Below, piece after piece: positions 50,301-61,393 of a stretch of DNA of 64,000 bases (position 1 is its first letter; the number at the start of each line of letters is the position of its first letter). A program made the position numbers and the translations under genes. This DNA is from Entophlyctis helioformis. Lineage: Eukaryota; Chytridiomycota; Chytridiomycetes; Chytridiales; Chytriomycetaceae. Where the stretch lies: positions 1 through 64,000 of the forward strand of contig JAHLKH010000061.1 in assembly GCA_025526915.1 (NCBI GenBank). Reading direction: 5' to 3'. The notes under the pieces are model-generated. The model had not been told where the DNA came from and searched no databases. It saw only the letters and a program-made list of their open reading frames with translations.

Positions 50301-53300
50301 AGCCGGCGTCCCTCAGCAGCACCATCGGCATGCAACGCCAAGCCTCTGGATCTGGCGTTCGCAACAGCATCGGCAGCCGTGGCGCACGTATCGGCGGCGA
50401 CTCGATCGGTGGCCCCTCGGCTGGCCCCAACCGCGGCAGCCTGTTTACCCCGGCCCCGTCCAGCATGAGCCGCCAGGGATCAGCCGGCGTTCCCTCGATG
50501 AGCCGTCAAGCCTCGGCTGGTCGCAACATGCAGCAGACGCGCTCTGGTCGCGGTGGTCGCGGTGGCGGTGGTGGCGGTGGCAACCGCTCGTCTTACCACG
50601 GCGGCCACGGCTTCTCTGGCCCTGCGCCGACCGAGCCTGTTTACTTTGAGCCGCTTAAGCTGTCCGAGGACAGTTGGGCAAGCCAGCGCTCCAAGTTGGA
50701 GCTCTCCGAGGTCGCAGCTATCAAGGCCAAGGTCACCGGCCAGCTCAACAAGCTTACTCTCACCAACATGAGCGCGATCACCGAAAAGATCGTCGTTCTG
50801 GAGTTCAGCACCATGGAGCGCCTGAACGTCCTTGTCGATGTGCTCTTTGAAAAGGCTTGCAATGAGGTCAAGTACGGCAACATGTACTCGGAGTTTTCGT
50901 CATTGCTCGCCTACCGTCTCGCCGAAACTCAAGAGTGGATCAGCACCGAGCAGGCAAACAACCAGTTCCGTCGCCTCCTTCTGCAGAAGTGTCAAACCAT
51001 GTTTGAAACAGAGCACAAGTGGGCTGTTGACGAGTTTGAGTCCAAGGCGGAACGCGATGCCAACCGCCAGCGACTTGAGATGATGCCCACTGAAGACAAG
51101 ATCAAGTACGCCGAAGAGCAGGGAGCTCGCCTCAAGCTCAAGATGACTGCGTTGAACAACGTCTCGTTCATCGGTTGCCTCTACATGCAAGGGTTCATGA
51201 CGATCGGCGCCATTGAGGGATGCTTCGTGTCCTTTATCCGCAACCTCGACCCGCCAAGCGAGGAGAAGATGGAACTCTTGTGCACTCTTATGGAACGTGT
51301 TGGCCGCAAGTTTGAGCCCGAACACACTGCAAGACGCAGGGATCGCCGTGAACAGATCAAGGCCAGGATTGATGAGAGTGTCAAGGTTCTTGCCTCGCAG
51401 ATTGGCCAAAAGGCAGCCAACAAGCTCCGCCAGCAAGCTGCTCGCGAGGACGAAGCAGATGCCAAAGCTCTTTGTGAGAACATCAAGAAGTACGGCACGG
51501 TCAAGGCGTTGGACATCAAGGAGACCCGCGACAAGACCAAGCCCAAGAATGAGGCTCTGAAGAAGCTCAAGGACGATTCTCTGTCTCAGAAGCGCTGGGA
51601 GTTTGACCTGCCCGTCTACTTTGATGTTATCAAGTCGCTCGCGAAGCATCCGGCCCTCATTCAGCGTGTGCAGTTCCTTCTCGAGGGCATCATCGACCTT
51701 CGCAGAGATAACTGGGTTCCTCGCACTGGTGACCCCTTCTCCAACCCCAAGACGATTGACGAGATCCGTGCTGAGAATGAGAAGATCTGTCTCGAAGAAG
51801 AGCGCAAGGAAGCACTGCGCAGCACACGTTCATCCCGCGGCGGCGGTATGCCTTTGCGTGCCCAGCAGTCAGCCTGTGGTCGCAGTGGCCGTGGCGGTGA
51901 TCGGTTGGACAACCGGGACAACCGGGACAACCGCAATGCCCGTGATCCTCGGTATGCCCGAGATGGTCGCGACAACCGTGGCGGCGGCACCAGGTCAGGC
52001 CACGGCTGTGGCGGTGGCGACGGCTGGCAAGTCCGAGTCACAGGCTCGCGCAACACCCGCCAAGTCAGCAACGACGATCTGCAGAAGTTTGGCCGCATCA
52101 ACAGCGTCAACAGCAACGCTGTTACTCTTGGCCCCGGCGGAAGACTTGGAAAGTGGAGCCAGAGCAACACCGACGCACACGCGCCGACCAAAACTGCCAA
52201 CATCTTCAACGCGTGAGTTGGTCTTTGTGTGCACCCTGTACTCATTGGCTTTGTGAGATGCCTGTCTTGTCTCTGTCCGGCAGCCTGCTGACAACCATGC
52301 CATGCGGCTCTCTGTGCATCCTTGTTCAGTCTTGCCGACGGCGAGGGCAATGGCGACGAGCCTGAGGAAGACTCGGCGGCAACAACCGCACGCCAATCGC
52401 TGCCCCTTGAGCAGCAGCTTGCTTTGGCCAAGGATGCGATCGATACTTTCAAGGAGGCCATGGAATTGAAGGTATGTTCCTGTGGCAGCATGCTCTCGAC
52501 GCCAGTGCACTAGTCCTGCCGCCGGTGCTGTCGTGCTGACCGTGCTGCTTCCACTTGGACTTTCAACAGACGTTTGAGCAAGACGTCCAAGACATCACCG
52601 AGCAGGACGCCATCGACTTTGTTGTCAAGGAGCTCATGCTGTTCCTCCTCGACCGTAAGGCAAGAACGCCGAGTCCATTCTCGCTGTCATCAAAGCCGTC
52701 TTCAACGACAGCCGCTGCCTCTTGAAGCCTCTGGACGGCTCTCGCAGCCTTTGTTGCTGGAATCGAGGACGATCTGGCCGACTTCCCCAACGCATGGAAG
52801 GTTCTCTCGGCCATCTTTGTCCCGCTGATCGAGTCCAGCTTGCTGTCTCTCGCAACCTTCATCCGCATCATCAACGGCACCAACGGCTATCAGTCCGTGA
52901 TCCCCGTTGGCCCCGTGGCGGCTTTCGACACGCTCGACAAGCTCGACCCCAAGCTGTTTGTTCAACTGCTCGTCGCCGAGCAGACTGACTTGCGCTCGAT
53001 CTGGCCCGCAGACAACAACTCGGATGCAGCCATTGCAAAGTTCCAAAGCCGCCGCAAGCAGCCGACTGTCGATGCCCTTTCCTTTGTTGTGACGGCAGTG
53101 CGCAACGAGACGGCAGTGCGCAACCACGACGCTCTCTACCGGTGGATCAATGACCAGGACGATGCCGACCTGGTTGCCTCTCCGGCGTTTGTGCCGGCCA
53201 CCGCAAGGCCATCGCGACCTTCCTCTACACCCGCGTCGTCACTGACGAGAACGGCAAGGCTCGTCCCAACTCTCCAGAGTTGTACGCCGAGGTCAAGGAC

Positions 53301-53700
53301 CGTCTTGCAGTCCTCTCAGGGTTCATGAAACCGCACATCAAAACAACGCAGACAAGGTTGCTGTCCTTGTAGCGACAGAGGAGAGCACCAAGACTCACAA
53401 GGGTAAGCTGGTGTGGACTGGATGACCCATGACCCTTGCGTGGCATTCCAATGGCTGACGCTCTGCGCCATGGCAGACTTGTTTGTTGATCTCTTCCGCC
53501 AGTACTACGAGCTCGAGCTGATTGACGAGGCCGCATACATGACGTACAAGAAGAGCGCGTCGGACGAGGCCGCAAAGGCGCTCAAGGGGTGGTTCTCATA
53601 CCTCGAAGCCAGAACTAGATCCGTGTCTTCAACCAGTTGCATGCGGTTGGATGGTTGTTGCGCGGTTGTCTTTTGGAAGAATGGCGTGGCATGGCGTTGA
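47388..53700 (+). CDS. Translation initiation factor eIF4G, right copy, complete length
   Basis: Scaffold of the cap-binding complex. Proposed exons: 47388-47617 (MPTSHYSNAPGQ), 48036-48170, 48278-52212, 52330-52471, 52570-53402 and 53477-53700. The N-terminal half is Pro/Gln/Ser-rich, with KIVNPVTHEEVKITG near 49160, a conserved fungal eIF4G block. The eIF4E-binding motif is YDMQFMLAL (50186). An RGG-rich patch precedes the MIF4G domain (50690-51340: NKLTLTNMSAITEKIV; FEKACNEVKYGNMYSEF; GCLYMQGFMTIGAIEGC), which binds eIF4A. RNGG/DNRDN repeats follow, and the last exons form an MA3-like domain (AIDFVVKELMLFLLD; YYELELIDEAAYMTYKKS). Single-base frame breaks occur near 48675, 49282, 52663, 52740 and 53195. 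The first intron (418 nt) is long for this locus. Confidence 0.9.
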
Positions 53701-53989
53701 GTGGTGGCTGTGCACACACTGGACCGTGAGCATGGTTTGAAAGTTGGGCGGATGCATGAGGTCGAGGCGAGACATTGCGGCGGGACAGGAACTTCTCGTC
53801 GCTGGAGGGTGTGTCGTGTCGGTCCTTTCTCTCGTTCTTCCCTTCCGATCGGCGCTCACTGGATCCAATGCCGTCTTCCACACAACCCCTGGCTCATAGC
53901 GTTCACCTTGTTCTTTCAAATGCATCACGATGAACTCATTTCCAGTTGCTGTGGAGGCAGCATGCTCTGTAAAGAGAGAGAAGATCGGG

Positions 53990-54210
53990 TCAGATGGACT
54001 TGGCTTGTGCAACAAAGCGACGGATCTTGTCATGGTCCTTGACGCCCTTGGAGCCTGTGATCTCGACACCAGAGCTTACATCCACAGTCCACGGGTACCA
54101 AGGCCGATCCTTCATCTCAGGATGTCGTTGCGTTCTCTGCACCAGCGCTGCTCGCCACGACTCCCGCCCAGCAGTCCATGCTGTGTCCTGGCAATGGACC
54201 ATTGAATGAG
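53990..54210 (-). pseudogene. C-terminal fragment of phosphoribosylanthranilate isomerase (TRP1-like)
   Basis: The minus strand near 53992-54110 reads YPWTVDVSSGVEITGSKGVK followed by DHDKIRRFVAQAKS. This is the C-terminal phosphate-binding strand and helix of PRAI (VDVSSGVE motif), an enzyme of tryptophan synthesis. The rest of the TIM barrel, including the LAGGL loop, is not found upstream; the preceding WRAALVQRTQRHPEMKDR is unlike PRAI. It may be a remnant, or the end of a gene scrambled by indels. The rest of 53701-54445 holds an unassigned minus frame (TGNEFIVMHLKEQGERY) and nothing else recognisable. Confidence 0.5.
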
Positions 54211-54445
54211 CTTGGCATGCACCAGCGTCAACGGCAGTCTGCATTCTGCTTTCAGACGGCACTCGCAATCCTCATCCAGTCCTGTCCCAGCTCTGGCTCA
54301 TCAGTCTCGATCGCCCGCCTTCCATGTCAGGCGATCATCATGAGAGTGCACCAAGGTTGAGTCGACACAAAGAAGGTATATTGAGGTAGAAGTGTTTCAA
54401 GAAAAACATCAACAGACAGAAAGACAGTTATCAGGACAGGACAGT

Positions 54446-56521
54446 TCAGCGCTTCTTGTTCTTGCCGCCACGACGGATGTTCTTCTTGACACTCGGGTCG
54501 TACGGCGTCTTCACGATACTCTCGATGGTCTCGTCAGACATCTCTGTCTTCACAGTCTGTCGAAGAAGGCGCTTTGCAACCGACGGTTCAAAGAATGAGA
54601 CGTGGACTTGGTTGCGGTCCGAGGTACCGATCTTCACCAGCCACCGAACATCGAATTCGAGTCGAGTTGGAGAGTAGGCAATGACCTGGGTGATTGCCAG
54701 CTGATCACCAGTGCGTTCGCCAAACTCGCGTGCTCTTGCGACAACGGCCGGTTCGGCGCTCTTGACCCGTTCTACGACACTCTGAGAGTGGGTGATCGGG
54801 TCTTGAGCTGCGGAAACGGCCGCGTCTTGAGGAGCAGGTGCAAGGTCAGTGGACGTGGCTGGTGATTCAGCGGTGGAAGTCAAGTGGTCATTGACGACAG
54901 GCGGCGAAACGAGGATGGCAGTGGTGTCGGGAACAGCAGCATTGGGCTTGTCATCAGTCAGGATGTCATCAGAAGGCAGGATCGACACAACACTAGGGAT
55001 ATCGTTGGTGGGCGGGATGGACGCGGCAAGAAGTAGCAGCTCGATCTCGGTGGCCAGGACGTCCTCGGGAAGTGGGATGGACGCAGCGAGCAACAGAAGA
55101 TCGGCGTCATCGGTCTTGGTGTCCTCCGGGAGCGCGATGGACGCGGCAAGAAGTAGCAGCTCGATCTCGGTGGCCAGGACGTCCTCGGGAAGTGGGATGG
55201 ACGCAGCAAGAAGTAGCAGCTCGGTCTCATCGGCCTTTGCATCCTCGGGGAGTGGAATGGACGCAGCGAGTAGCAAGAGATCGGCATCGTCTGTCTTGGC
55301 ATCCTCGGGGAGTGGGATGGACGCAGCAAGAAGTAGCAGCTCGATCTCATCGGCCTTGGCATCCTCGGGGAGCGCGATGGACGCGGCAAGAAGTAGCAGC
55401 TCGGTCACATCGGTCTTGGCATCCTTGCGAAGCGGGATTGGCGCGGTAAAGTAGATGAGATCGGCACCGGTAGTTGGGACGTCAGCAAAGAGCGGGATGG
55501 ACGCGACGAAGGGTCGAAACTTGGTGTCGGGGGTCGGGGTAGCGTTGGCAGTCTTGACGGTGTTGGACCATGTCACGACGATGCTTGCAGGCCGGTCTAT
55601 CCATTGGATAGGGATGGCAATGGCAGCAGGAGCGGGATGGTCGGCCGGTCGGTCACTGCTTGCATCCTTTCTGCCGGCATGGCACTCAAGCCGCTTGATC
55701 TTGCGTGTCAAGCCGACGAGCAACACCAGCTGGATGATGGCGACCGCCAGAAGCAGAAGGGTAGCGACGCCGTGCATGGGCAAGCTTGAGGAGGACTCGT
55801 TGACGACGTCGCGTGCGATGGCAAGAGCGTCCAGCAGTCTCGACTTGATGCGGAGCGCCATGCGAGCCATGCCGGTTTGCCAGCACAGCTGATCGAGATA
55901 AGCAAGCGAGGCATGGGCGGATGGTGTCAGTGCGGGCAGAGGATGGTGGTGGCAGGCGGCAGGAAGCAGAACCAAGCTCACCATGGCATGCACCACTCCG
56001 GAATGCTCCAAGGACTGGCTGAACTGAACGAGATCCGTGCAGGTGAAGAAGGCGATGGCGTGGTGGAAGACGACGAGATCCGTGCTGGTGAGGACGAGAT
56101 CCGTGCTGCCGACGACGAGCTCCGTGCTGGTGAGGACGAGATCAGAGCGGACGATGGCCAGATCGGTGGGAGCGGAGCTTGGGACGACGAGAGCGTGGAA
56201 TTGCTCAGCGGGCGGAGGCAGCACCTGGCTGTCGTTGCGCACGTGCTGCACCGGTCCGAGTGGGTCCAGGACGACGGGGCCGAAGCTGCGTCGGTCGACG
56301 TGGCAGCCGAGAAGCTCGTCGAAGGACGGCTGGCTGGCGTTGGCAACAACGGCGGGAGCGGAGCGGGCGAGGCCGAGAGCGAGGCGGACGATGACGGGAG
56401 CGCTGAAGTTGAAGCCGTTGATGGCACTGATGGTTGGTTGGAACCGCCAGGCAGGCGGGAGCGAGGCCGGAAACAGTGCCATAAGCACCAGGGCGAAGAC
56501 GGCCACGAGCCCGGGGAGCAT
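54446..56521 (-). CDS. Membrane protein with 20-residue tandem repeats, function unknown
   Basis: One open exon. The start at 56521 gives a signal or anchor (MLPGLVAVFALVLMALFPAS); the frame stays open further upstream, so an earlier start is possible. A lumenal or extracellular region (56500-55880) includes a short repeat of STDLVLTSTELVVG type. A transmembrane helix (VATLLLLAVAIIQLVLLVGL, near 55720) is followed by RKIKRLEC. Then come about eight tandem copies of a 20-residue unit of the form ELLLLAASIPLPEDAKADEI (55500-55021). The C-terminal domain has ITQVIAYSPTRLEFDVRWLV and ends in a basic KKNIRRGGKNKKR tail. No family was recognised; the repeats look amphipathic. The frame is intact throughout, unlike many neighbours. 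Confidence 0.65.
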   Translation of the reverse strand: MLPGLVAVFALVLMALFPASLPPAWRFQPTISAINGFNFSAPVIVRLALGLARSAPAVVANASQPSFDELLGCHVDRRSFGPVVLDPLGPVQHVRNDSQVLPPPAEQFHALVVPSSAPTDLAIVRSDLVLTSTELVVGSTDLVLTSTDLVVFHHAIAFFTCTDLVQFSQSLEHSGVVHAMVSLVLLPAACHHHPLPALTPSAHASLAYLDQLCWQTGMARMALRIKSRLLDALAIARDVVNESSSSLPMHGVATLLLLAVAIIQLVLLVGLTRKIKRLECHAGRKDASSDRPADHPAPAAIAIPIQWIDRPASIVVTWSNTVKTANATPTPDTKFRPFVASIPLFADVPTTGADLIYFTAPIPLRKDAKTDVTELLLLAASIALPEDAKADEIELLLLAASIPLPEDAKTDDADLLLLAASIPLPEDAKADETELLLLAASIPLPEDVLATEIELLLLAASIALPEDTKTDDADLLLLAASIPLPEDVLATEIELLLLAASIPPTNDIPSVVSILPSDDILTDDKPNAAVPDTTAILVSPPVVNDHLTSTAESPATSTDLAPAPQDAAVSAAQDPITHSQSVVERVKSAEPAVVARAREFGERTGDQLAITQVIAYSPTRLEFDVRWLVKIGTSDRNQVHVSFFEPSVAKRLLRQTVKTEMSDETIESIVKTPYDPSVKKNIRRGGKNKKR
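55021..55500. repeat. 60-bp coding tandem repeat, about eight units
   Basis: Units of exactly 60 bp repeat in register (55021, 55081, 55141, 55201, 55261, 55321, 55381, 55441). Each begins near GACGCGGCAAGAAGTAGCAG or a close variant. Unit 55141 is almost identical to 55021, suggesting recent unequal exchange; 55441 is the most divergent. All lie in the coding frame of the membrane protein at 54446-56521. Confidence 0.92.
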
Positions 56522-56704
56522 GACGGAGAGAAAGTGTCTTTCGAACGGGCGGAGGCAAGTGCGGGGTGCGTCTCCCGGCTTTATAGTCTGTGTGCGCCTT
56601 GCCGCCGCCTTGCCAGATTCGGCGGGGGATCTGCTCTGACCCTGTAAATCTGGGGCGGAGGTTGGACGCCAGGACAGCGCTCGGCGAATTCTGGCTTTGT
56701 CGCA

Positions 56705-57145
56705 ATGCCGTCCAACCACACAAACTCCGACCGTGTGTTGGACGCGTTTGCCTCCGCCAGTGGCGTCAAGGTGGGTGTGCTGTGCTGCGCGCTGCTGGCG
56801 GTGTGCTGGCATGACACATGATGGCCAGCACGATTCATGCAAGCCTTGTCGGAAGCACGGCTCCCTCTTCCGACAAGCGAGGCGGCCCTGCCACGACCGC
56901 CGAGATCGCCACGCTCACGACTGCCAAGAGCACGATGGCCGGACAGTCCGAGACAGCCGTGGAAGCGAGCGGCTGCAGACTCCCACAAGATCCGAGCAAG
57001 AGCCTGTGCAACACGTCGCTGTCGCAGGTCGGCATGCCCAACTGCCCGCGCCGCCTCGCTCAAGATACAAACCGTCGGGCAGTGTCGACAGCCGACAAGC
57101 CGTGGATGGGCACATCTGCATCACAGAAGCTCCTGTGCCAGGCTC
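56705..57145 (+). CDS. Uncharacterised Ser/Thr-rich N-terminal exons, possibly interrupted gene
   Basis: A short first exon starts MPSNHTNSDRVLDAFASASG (56705) and reaches a GTGGGT donor at about 56771. A second open stretch (about 56842-57145) reads SLVGSTAPSSDKRG and TAEIATLTTAKSTMAGQSET in its frame. The sequence is low in complexity and no family is recognised. It runs directly into the deleted Fanzor copy at 57146, so it may have lost its 3' part, or it may be the Fanzor's own 5' flank. It is divergent from the repeat membrane protein gene. Confidence 0.35.
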
Positions 57146-57660
57146 AACAATCGATATGCCAAGGCAGCTGACATCCAGGCAGCCATTGCATTCAAGACAG
57201 CAAAGCATGCCGATCCAGGCGTCTCAGCAGGCGAGAGAGCCTTTTGGGATCTGCGCTGCCATGCGTACTGCACGCCATTCCTGAATGCACGGGTACGTTT
57301 TCTCTGTTTCTGGATGCTCATTGACATGGCCGCCATGCTGCTTGATCGCCTGCTGATTGCACTGGATGGCATGGCATGGCATGGCATGGCATTCCACAGA
57401 AGGTCAAGGCCAAGCGGTTTGCCATGCGCAGCAACCGCACGTCTGATCGCGGAAACGCTCTTGAGGACATCATGAAGCTGGCAGGATCGACCACGGGCAA
57501 GCGCGCATCTGCTGCGTCTCAAGGCCGCTGTGACAAGCCATCAAATGGCGCACTTTGTAGATGGCCAGCCACACAGAGCCACACAGAGCCACGCAGATGC
57601 ACCTCAACAGCATCGCGGCATTCCATGTTGCCATCCAGTCACGTGTCTGCTCACGTGATC
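57146..57660 (+). mobile_element. Internally deleted Fanzor copy
   Basis: Three matched parts remain in order. First, NNRYAKAADIQAAIAFKTAK followed by ERAFWDLRCHAYCTPFLNA (57146-57296), ending at the same GTACGT donor as the other copies. Second, after the intron, KVKAKRFAMRSN to GSTTGKRASAASQG (57403-57525). Third, at about 57583-57640, TQMHLNSIAAFHVAIQ, matching the C-terminal tail TQAHLDSIAAMHISIQ of the left copy. Everything between, including the zinc ribbon and RuvC-II and RuvC-III residues, is missing. It would be a non-autonomous derivative. Confidence 0.68.
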
Positions 57661-57821
57661 CGCCTGCCATCCAGCCAGTCCAGCCCTGTTGTTGACTCCT
57701 GGACCGTCCTTGTCGACCTCTACAGTCGCACACTTGTCGGTGGATGCTTGCAGATGTGCAGAGTCTGCTGGCCGTCCATGCAGGCTGCTGACTCTTTGGT
57801 CTTGGCGGCACAGTCCATCTC

Positions 57822-58345
57822 ATGAGCAACACAGGCAACACAGCAAGCGGCAACGCAGCAGGCAGCAGCACAGGCAGCAGCTCCGTCAACACCGAGCGGC
57901 TGTTTCTTGAGCTGGACCGGGTGCGCAAGATGCAGGTTGAGCTGTCGCTCACGCACCTGGCGCAGGCGGGACAGTTTCCGCTGGCCAACCCACAGTGCGT
58001 CTGGCTGGAGTGATGGATGGAGTGATGGATGGCAAGGGAGGCAAGGGACGGATGGCTGACTGGCTGAGTGGGCTGGTGTGTGTGTGGCGCAGATCGGACG
58101 ACGACAAGGACGACGACGCACTGCGCACATACAAGCGCAACAACGGGTTTGTGAGCGAGAAGGAGGAGAAGGTGCGGATCCTCGTCGAGAAGGTGAGCGA
58201 GTGCGAGTGGAGTGCGAGTGAGGCTGCATGCGTGGCTGTGGCTGTGGATGGCATGAGATGGCATGGAATGCGCTGACCACGAGCATCCACCGCCAGCTGA
58301 ACGAGCTCACCGCAGCCATGTGTGTAAGCGATCGGCAGGCTGGGC
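57822..58345 (+). CDS. Small coiled-coil protein, unassigned
   Basis: Exon 1 (57822 to about 57993) reads MSNTGNTASGNAAGSSTGSS, then ERLFLELDRVRKMQVELSLT and HLAQAGQFPLANPQ. A second exon near 58093-58190 has DDDKDDDALRTYKRNNGFVS and EKEEKVRILVEK, and a third near 58298-58330 has LNELTAAM. The helices are heptad-like, suggesting a small adaptor subunit, but I do not recognise the family. The 3' end is not defined; an AATAAA lies at 58488. About 100 bases into the following spacer the sequence becomes pyrimidine- and GT-rich. Confidence 0.5.
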
Positions 58346-58873
58346 TGGCAGGCTGGCCCGTTGGTTGTGCCGTGGAATGCGCTGACTCTCTCTCTCTCTC
58401 TCTGTGTGTGTGTCCATGTGTGTGTGCCTATGTATCGGCCTGTCTCTGTGTCTGTCTGCCACTCCTCAAGCGACACGTCTGTGGCCCAATAAAGAAGGTT
58501 GCAGCAGCCGCCCCGCCTTGCCCGCATCCCCCGTGATCTGCCGCAATGTGCGTGTGCAGCAGTGTCTGCCTGCGAGTGTCTGCGAGTGTCTGGCTGGCTG
58601 CGAGTGCCTGGCTGGCTGAGAGAGGCTGCACCTGGAGTGGCTGCCTGCCCACCACTGACGCTCTGCTCTACCTGCCCACGACCGACTGACGCTGTGCTCT
58701 GACTTCCCGCCCGCCCGCCCGTCCTGCCGTCCGCAAACGCCGCCTGCACGATCTGGCCGCTCTGTCCGTCCATCCCCCTGGCTGTCTGGCTGGCTGTCTG
58801 GCTGCCTGCCTGGCCGTCTGGCTGCACACTATGGCTGTCTGCACACACACATACGCACACACTCCGCCGCCAG
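58346..58873. other. Low-complexity spacer upstream of CCT6
   Basis: Contains a (CT)n/(GT)n tract (58387-58430), GAGTGTCTG-type repeats near 58570-58620 and GGCTGTCTGGCTG repeats near 58780-58820. The CCT6 first exon should be here but was not identified; the known exon begins one base before a phase-2 codon, so the start codon itself may be split by the intron. Confidence 0.45.
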
Positions 58874-61150
58874 GTCGTCTGCCGCCATCCAGCTCGCCAA
58901 CCCAAAGGCAGAGGTCGCCCGCCGCGGCCAGGCCCTCCAGCTCAACATCAACGCTGCCCTCGGCCTGCAGGAGGTCGTCAAGTCCAACCTCGGCCCAAAG
59001 GGCACCATCAAAATGTGCGCTGTCCATCTGCTTGCTCCGTCTGCTTGCCCATCTGTCAGCTTGCTTGTCTGTCTGTCTGTCTACAGGACACTCTGCTCAT
59101 CTCTCGCCTGCCCTCACTTCACCCCCCTGGCGTGTGCCTCTCACAGGCTTGTTGACGGCTCTGGCGGCACCAAGCTGACCAAGGACGGCAAGGTCCTGCT
59201 CTGCGAGATGGTGCGTCGTGTTGTCCACCTCCGACGTCTGCCGTCTGTCGTCTGCCGTCTGCCGTGCCCTTGACTGCCGCCATGCACAACATACTCACGG
59301 CTGCCCCCTTTCGTCTTGCTCGGGCCGCATGCCATCTGGACACACTCGGACACCAACCTGAACTACATCTTGGACCTGGACCGGATGCTCTCGGGCTGGA
59401 CATGCAGCAAATCCAAAACCCGACGGCCACCATGGTGGCCCGTGCGGCTACCGCCCAGGATGAGATCACTGGCGACGGCACCACGTCCAACGTGCTGCTG
59501 ATTGCCGAGCTTCTCAAGCAGGGTGACCGCTACATCTCCGAGGGCGTGCACCCCCGCGTCATCACCGAGGGCTTCGAGGTTGCAAAGCGCGAGGCTCTCA
59601 ACGTAAGCCGCCGCACTGGCCCGGCGTCGCCGTGACTCGCGAGCCTGCAAACTGACCCCATGGCTTGCGCTGGCCAACAGTTCCTCGAAAAGTTCAAGGT
59701 GCCCAGCACCATCGAGCGCGAGACGCTCATCAGCGTGGCCCGCACATCGCTTAGAACCAAGGTCCGCCAGGAGCTGGCCGACTCCCTCACCGAGGCTGTT
59801 GTGGACGCCGTGCTCTGCATCCACAGGGCTGGAGAGCCCATTGACCTCCACATGGTCGAGATTATGAAGATGATGCACAAGGACGAGTCGGACACGCGTC
59901 TGGTCAAGGGCCTTGTCATGGACCACGGCGCGAGACATCCCGACATGCCCAAGCGTCTCAAGAACGTCCACGTGCTCACGCTGAACGTGTCGCTCGAGTA
60001 CGAGAAGAGGTAACCGCTGTGCTTCGTCCCGCTCAGTCCCCTCTGCTGCTGTGTCGTGCACGGCGTGGCGCTGACCCTGGCTCGTTTTTGCAACCGCCAG
60101 TGAGATCAACTCGGGCTTCTTCTACAGCAGTGCCGAGCAGCGCGAGAAGCTGGTCGAGTCTGAGCGTCGCTTTGTCGATGCAAGACTCGCCAAGATCATC
60201 GACTTCAAGAAGCAGGTCTGCGCGGGCTCAGACAAGGGCTTTGTCATCATCAACCAAAAGGGTATCGACCCTCTCTCGCTCGATGTCCTTGCCAAGAACG
60301 GCATCCTTGCTCTCCGCCGTGCCAAGCGCCGCAACATGGAGCGGTGGGTTTCCCGCGACTCGTCTTGATCTCGCGTGTGCGGCACCATGCTTATCCATTG
60401 CCGTTGATGACGACAGTCTCCAGCTTTGTTGCGGTGGTATCGCCCAGAACTCGATTGATGACCTTACGCCCGAGGTCCTTGGCTCGGCCGGTCTGGTCTA
60501 CGAGCACGTCATTGGCGAGGAAAAGTTTACGTTTATCGAGGAGGTCGCCAACCCGCAGTCGGTGACGATCCTCATCACGGCACCCAACTCGCACACGATT
60601 GCGCAGATCAACGATGCCGTCCGCGACGGTCTCCGCGCGGTCAAGAATGCGATCGAGGACGAGCACCTTGTGCCCGGTGCTGGCGCTTTCCAGGTTGCCC
60701 TGCATGCCCACCTCACCAAGTTCAAGGACACGATCAAGGGCCGTCCCAAGATGGGCGTGCAGGCATTTGCCGATGCCATGCTCATCATCCCCAAGGTGCT
60801 CTCGCAGAACGGCGGCTTTGATGCCCAGGATGTGCTTGTAACGCTCCAGGAAGAGTACGCCGAGGGCCACACGGTCGGCATCGACCTGGTCACGGGAGAG
60901 ACACTCGACCCCGTTGCAGAGGGCATCTGGGACAACTACCGCGTCCACCGCCAGCTGCTCAACTCTTGGTACGACCGACTCGACTGTGCATGCTTGAGCT
61001 TTGGCTGCTGCTGCTGTGCGCTGTTTCTCACGCCGTGCTCTTGTGTTTGCTTTGGACGACAGCTCCGTCATTGCCAGCAACTTTTTGCTCGTGGACGAGA
61101 TGATGCGCGCTGGTCGCTCCAGCCTGAAGCAGTCGTCGATTGAGAACTGA
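58874..61150 (+). CDS. CCT6: Chaperonin TRiC/CCT subunit zeta (CCT6)
   Basis: One of eight subunits of the cytosolic ring that folds actin and tubulin. Exons 58874-59014, 59147-59210, 59408-59602, 59681-60009, 60101-60343, 60417-60968 and 61063-61150 cover the protein from [20 protein letters not shown] to [11 protein letters not shown]. Motifs are [10 protein letters not shown] (nucleotide), [32 protein letters not shown] (catalytic Asp), [118 protein letters not shown]. Only the first few residues (first exon) are missing from the model. The zeta-specific [11 protein letters not shown] block makes the paralogue clear. Confidence 0.95.
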
Positions 61151-61393
61151 GTCCGAGGAGACGCTGCTTGCAGGCTGCCGTGGCGGGAGGAGGTGATCAG
61201 GGTGGTGGGAAGCCCCTGGACTGCGATGATGGTATTGATGATGCGATGGCTGTGATGTTGAATGAAAACGAGACATGCAAGCGCTCTGGCTGAGGCCTCG
61301 ACTCTTTTGCCGCGTTGCCCTTGTCGTTGCAGCTTGGGGATGTGGTGGCTGGATGACGCAAGTGCAACGACTGACGCTCGTGCTCCTTGCAGG

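Noticed and set aside
59119..60109. Long minus-strand frames antisense to CCT6
   Set aside because: The plus strand matches CCT6 throughout; high GC third positions create open antisense frames.
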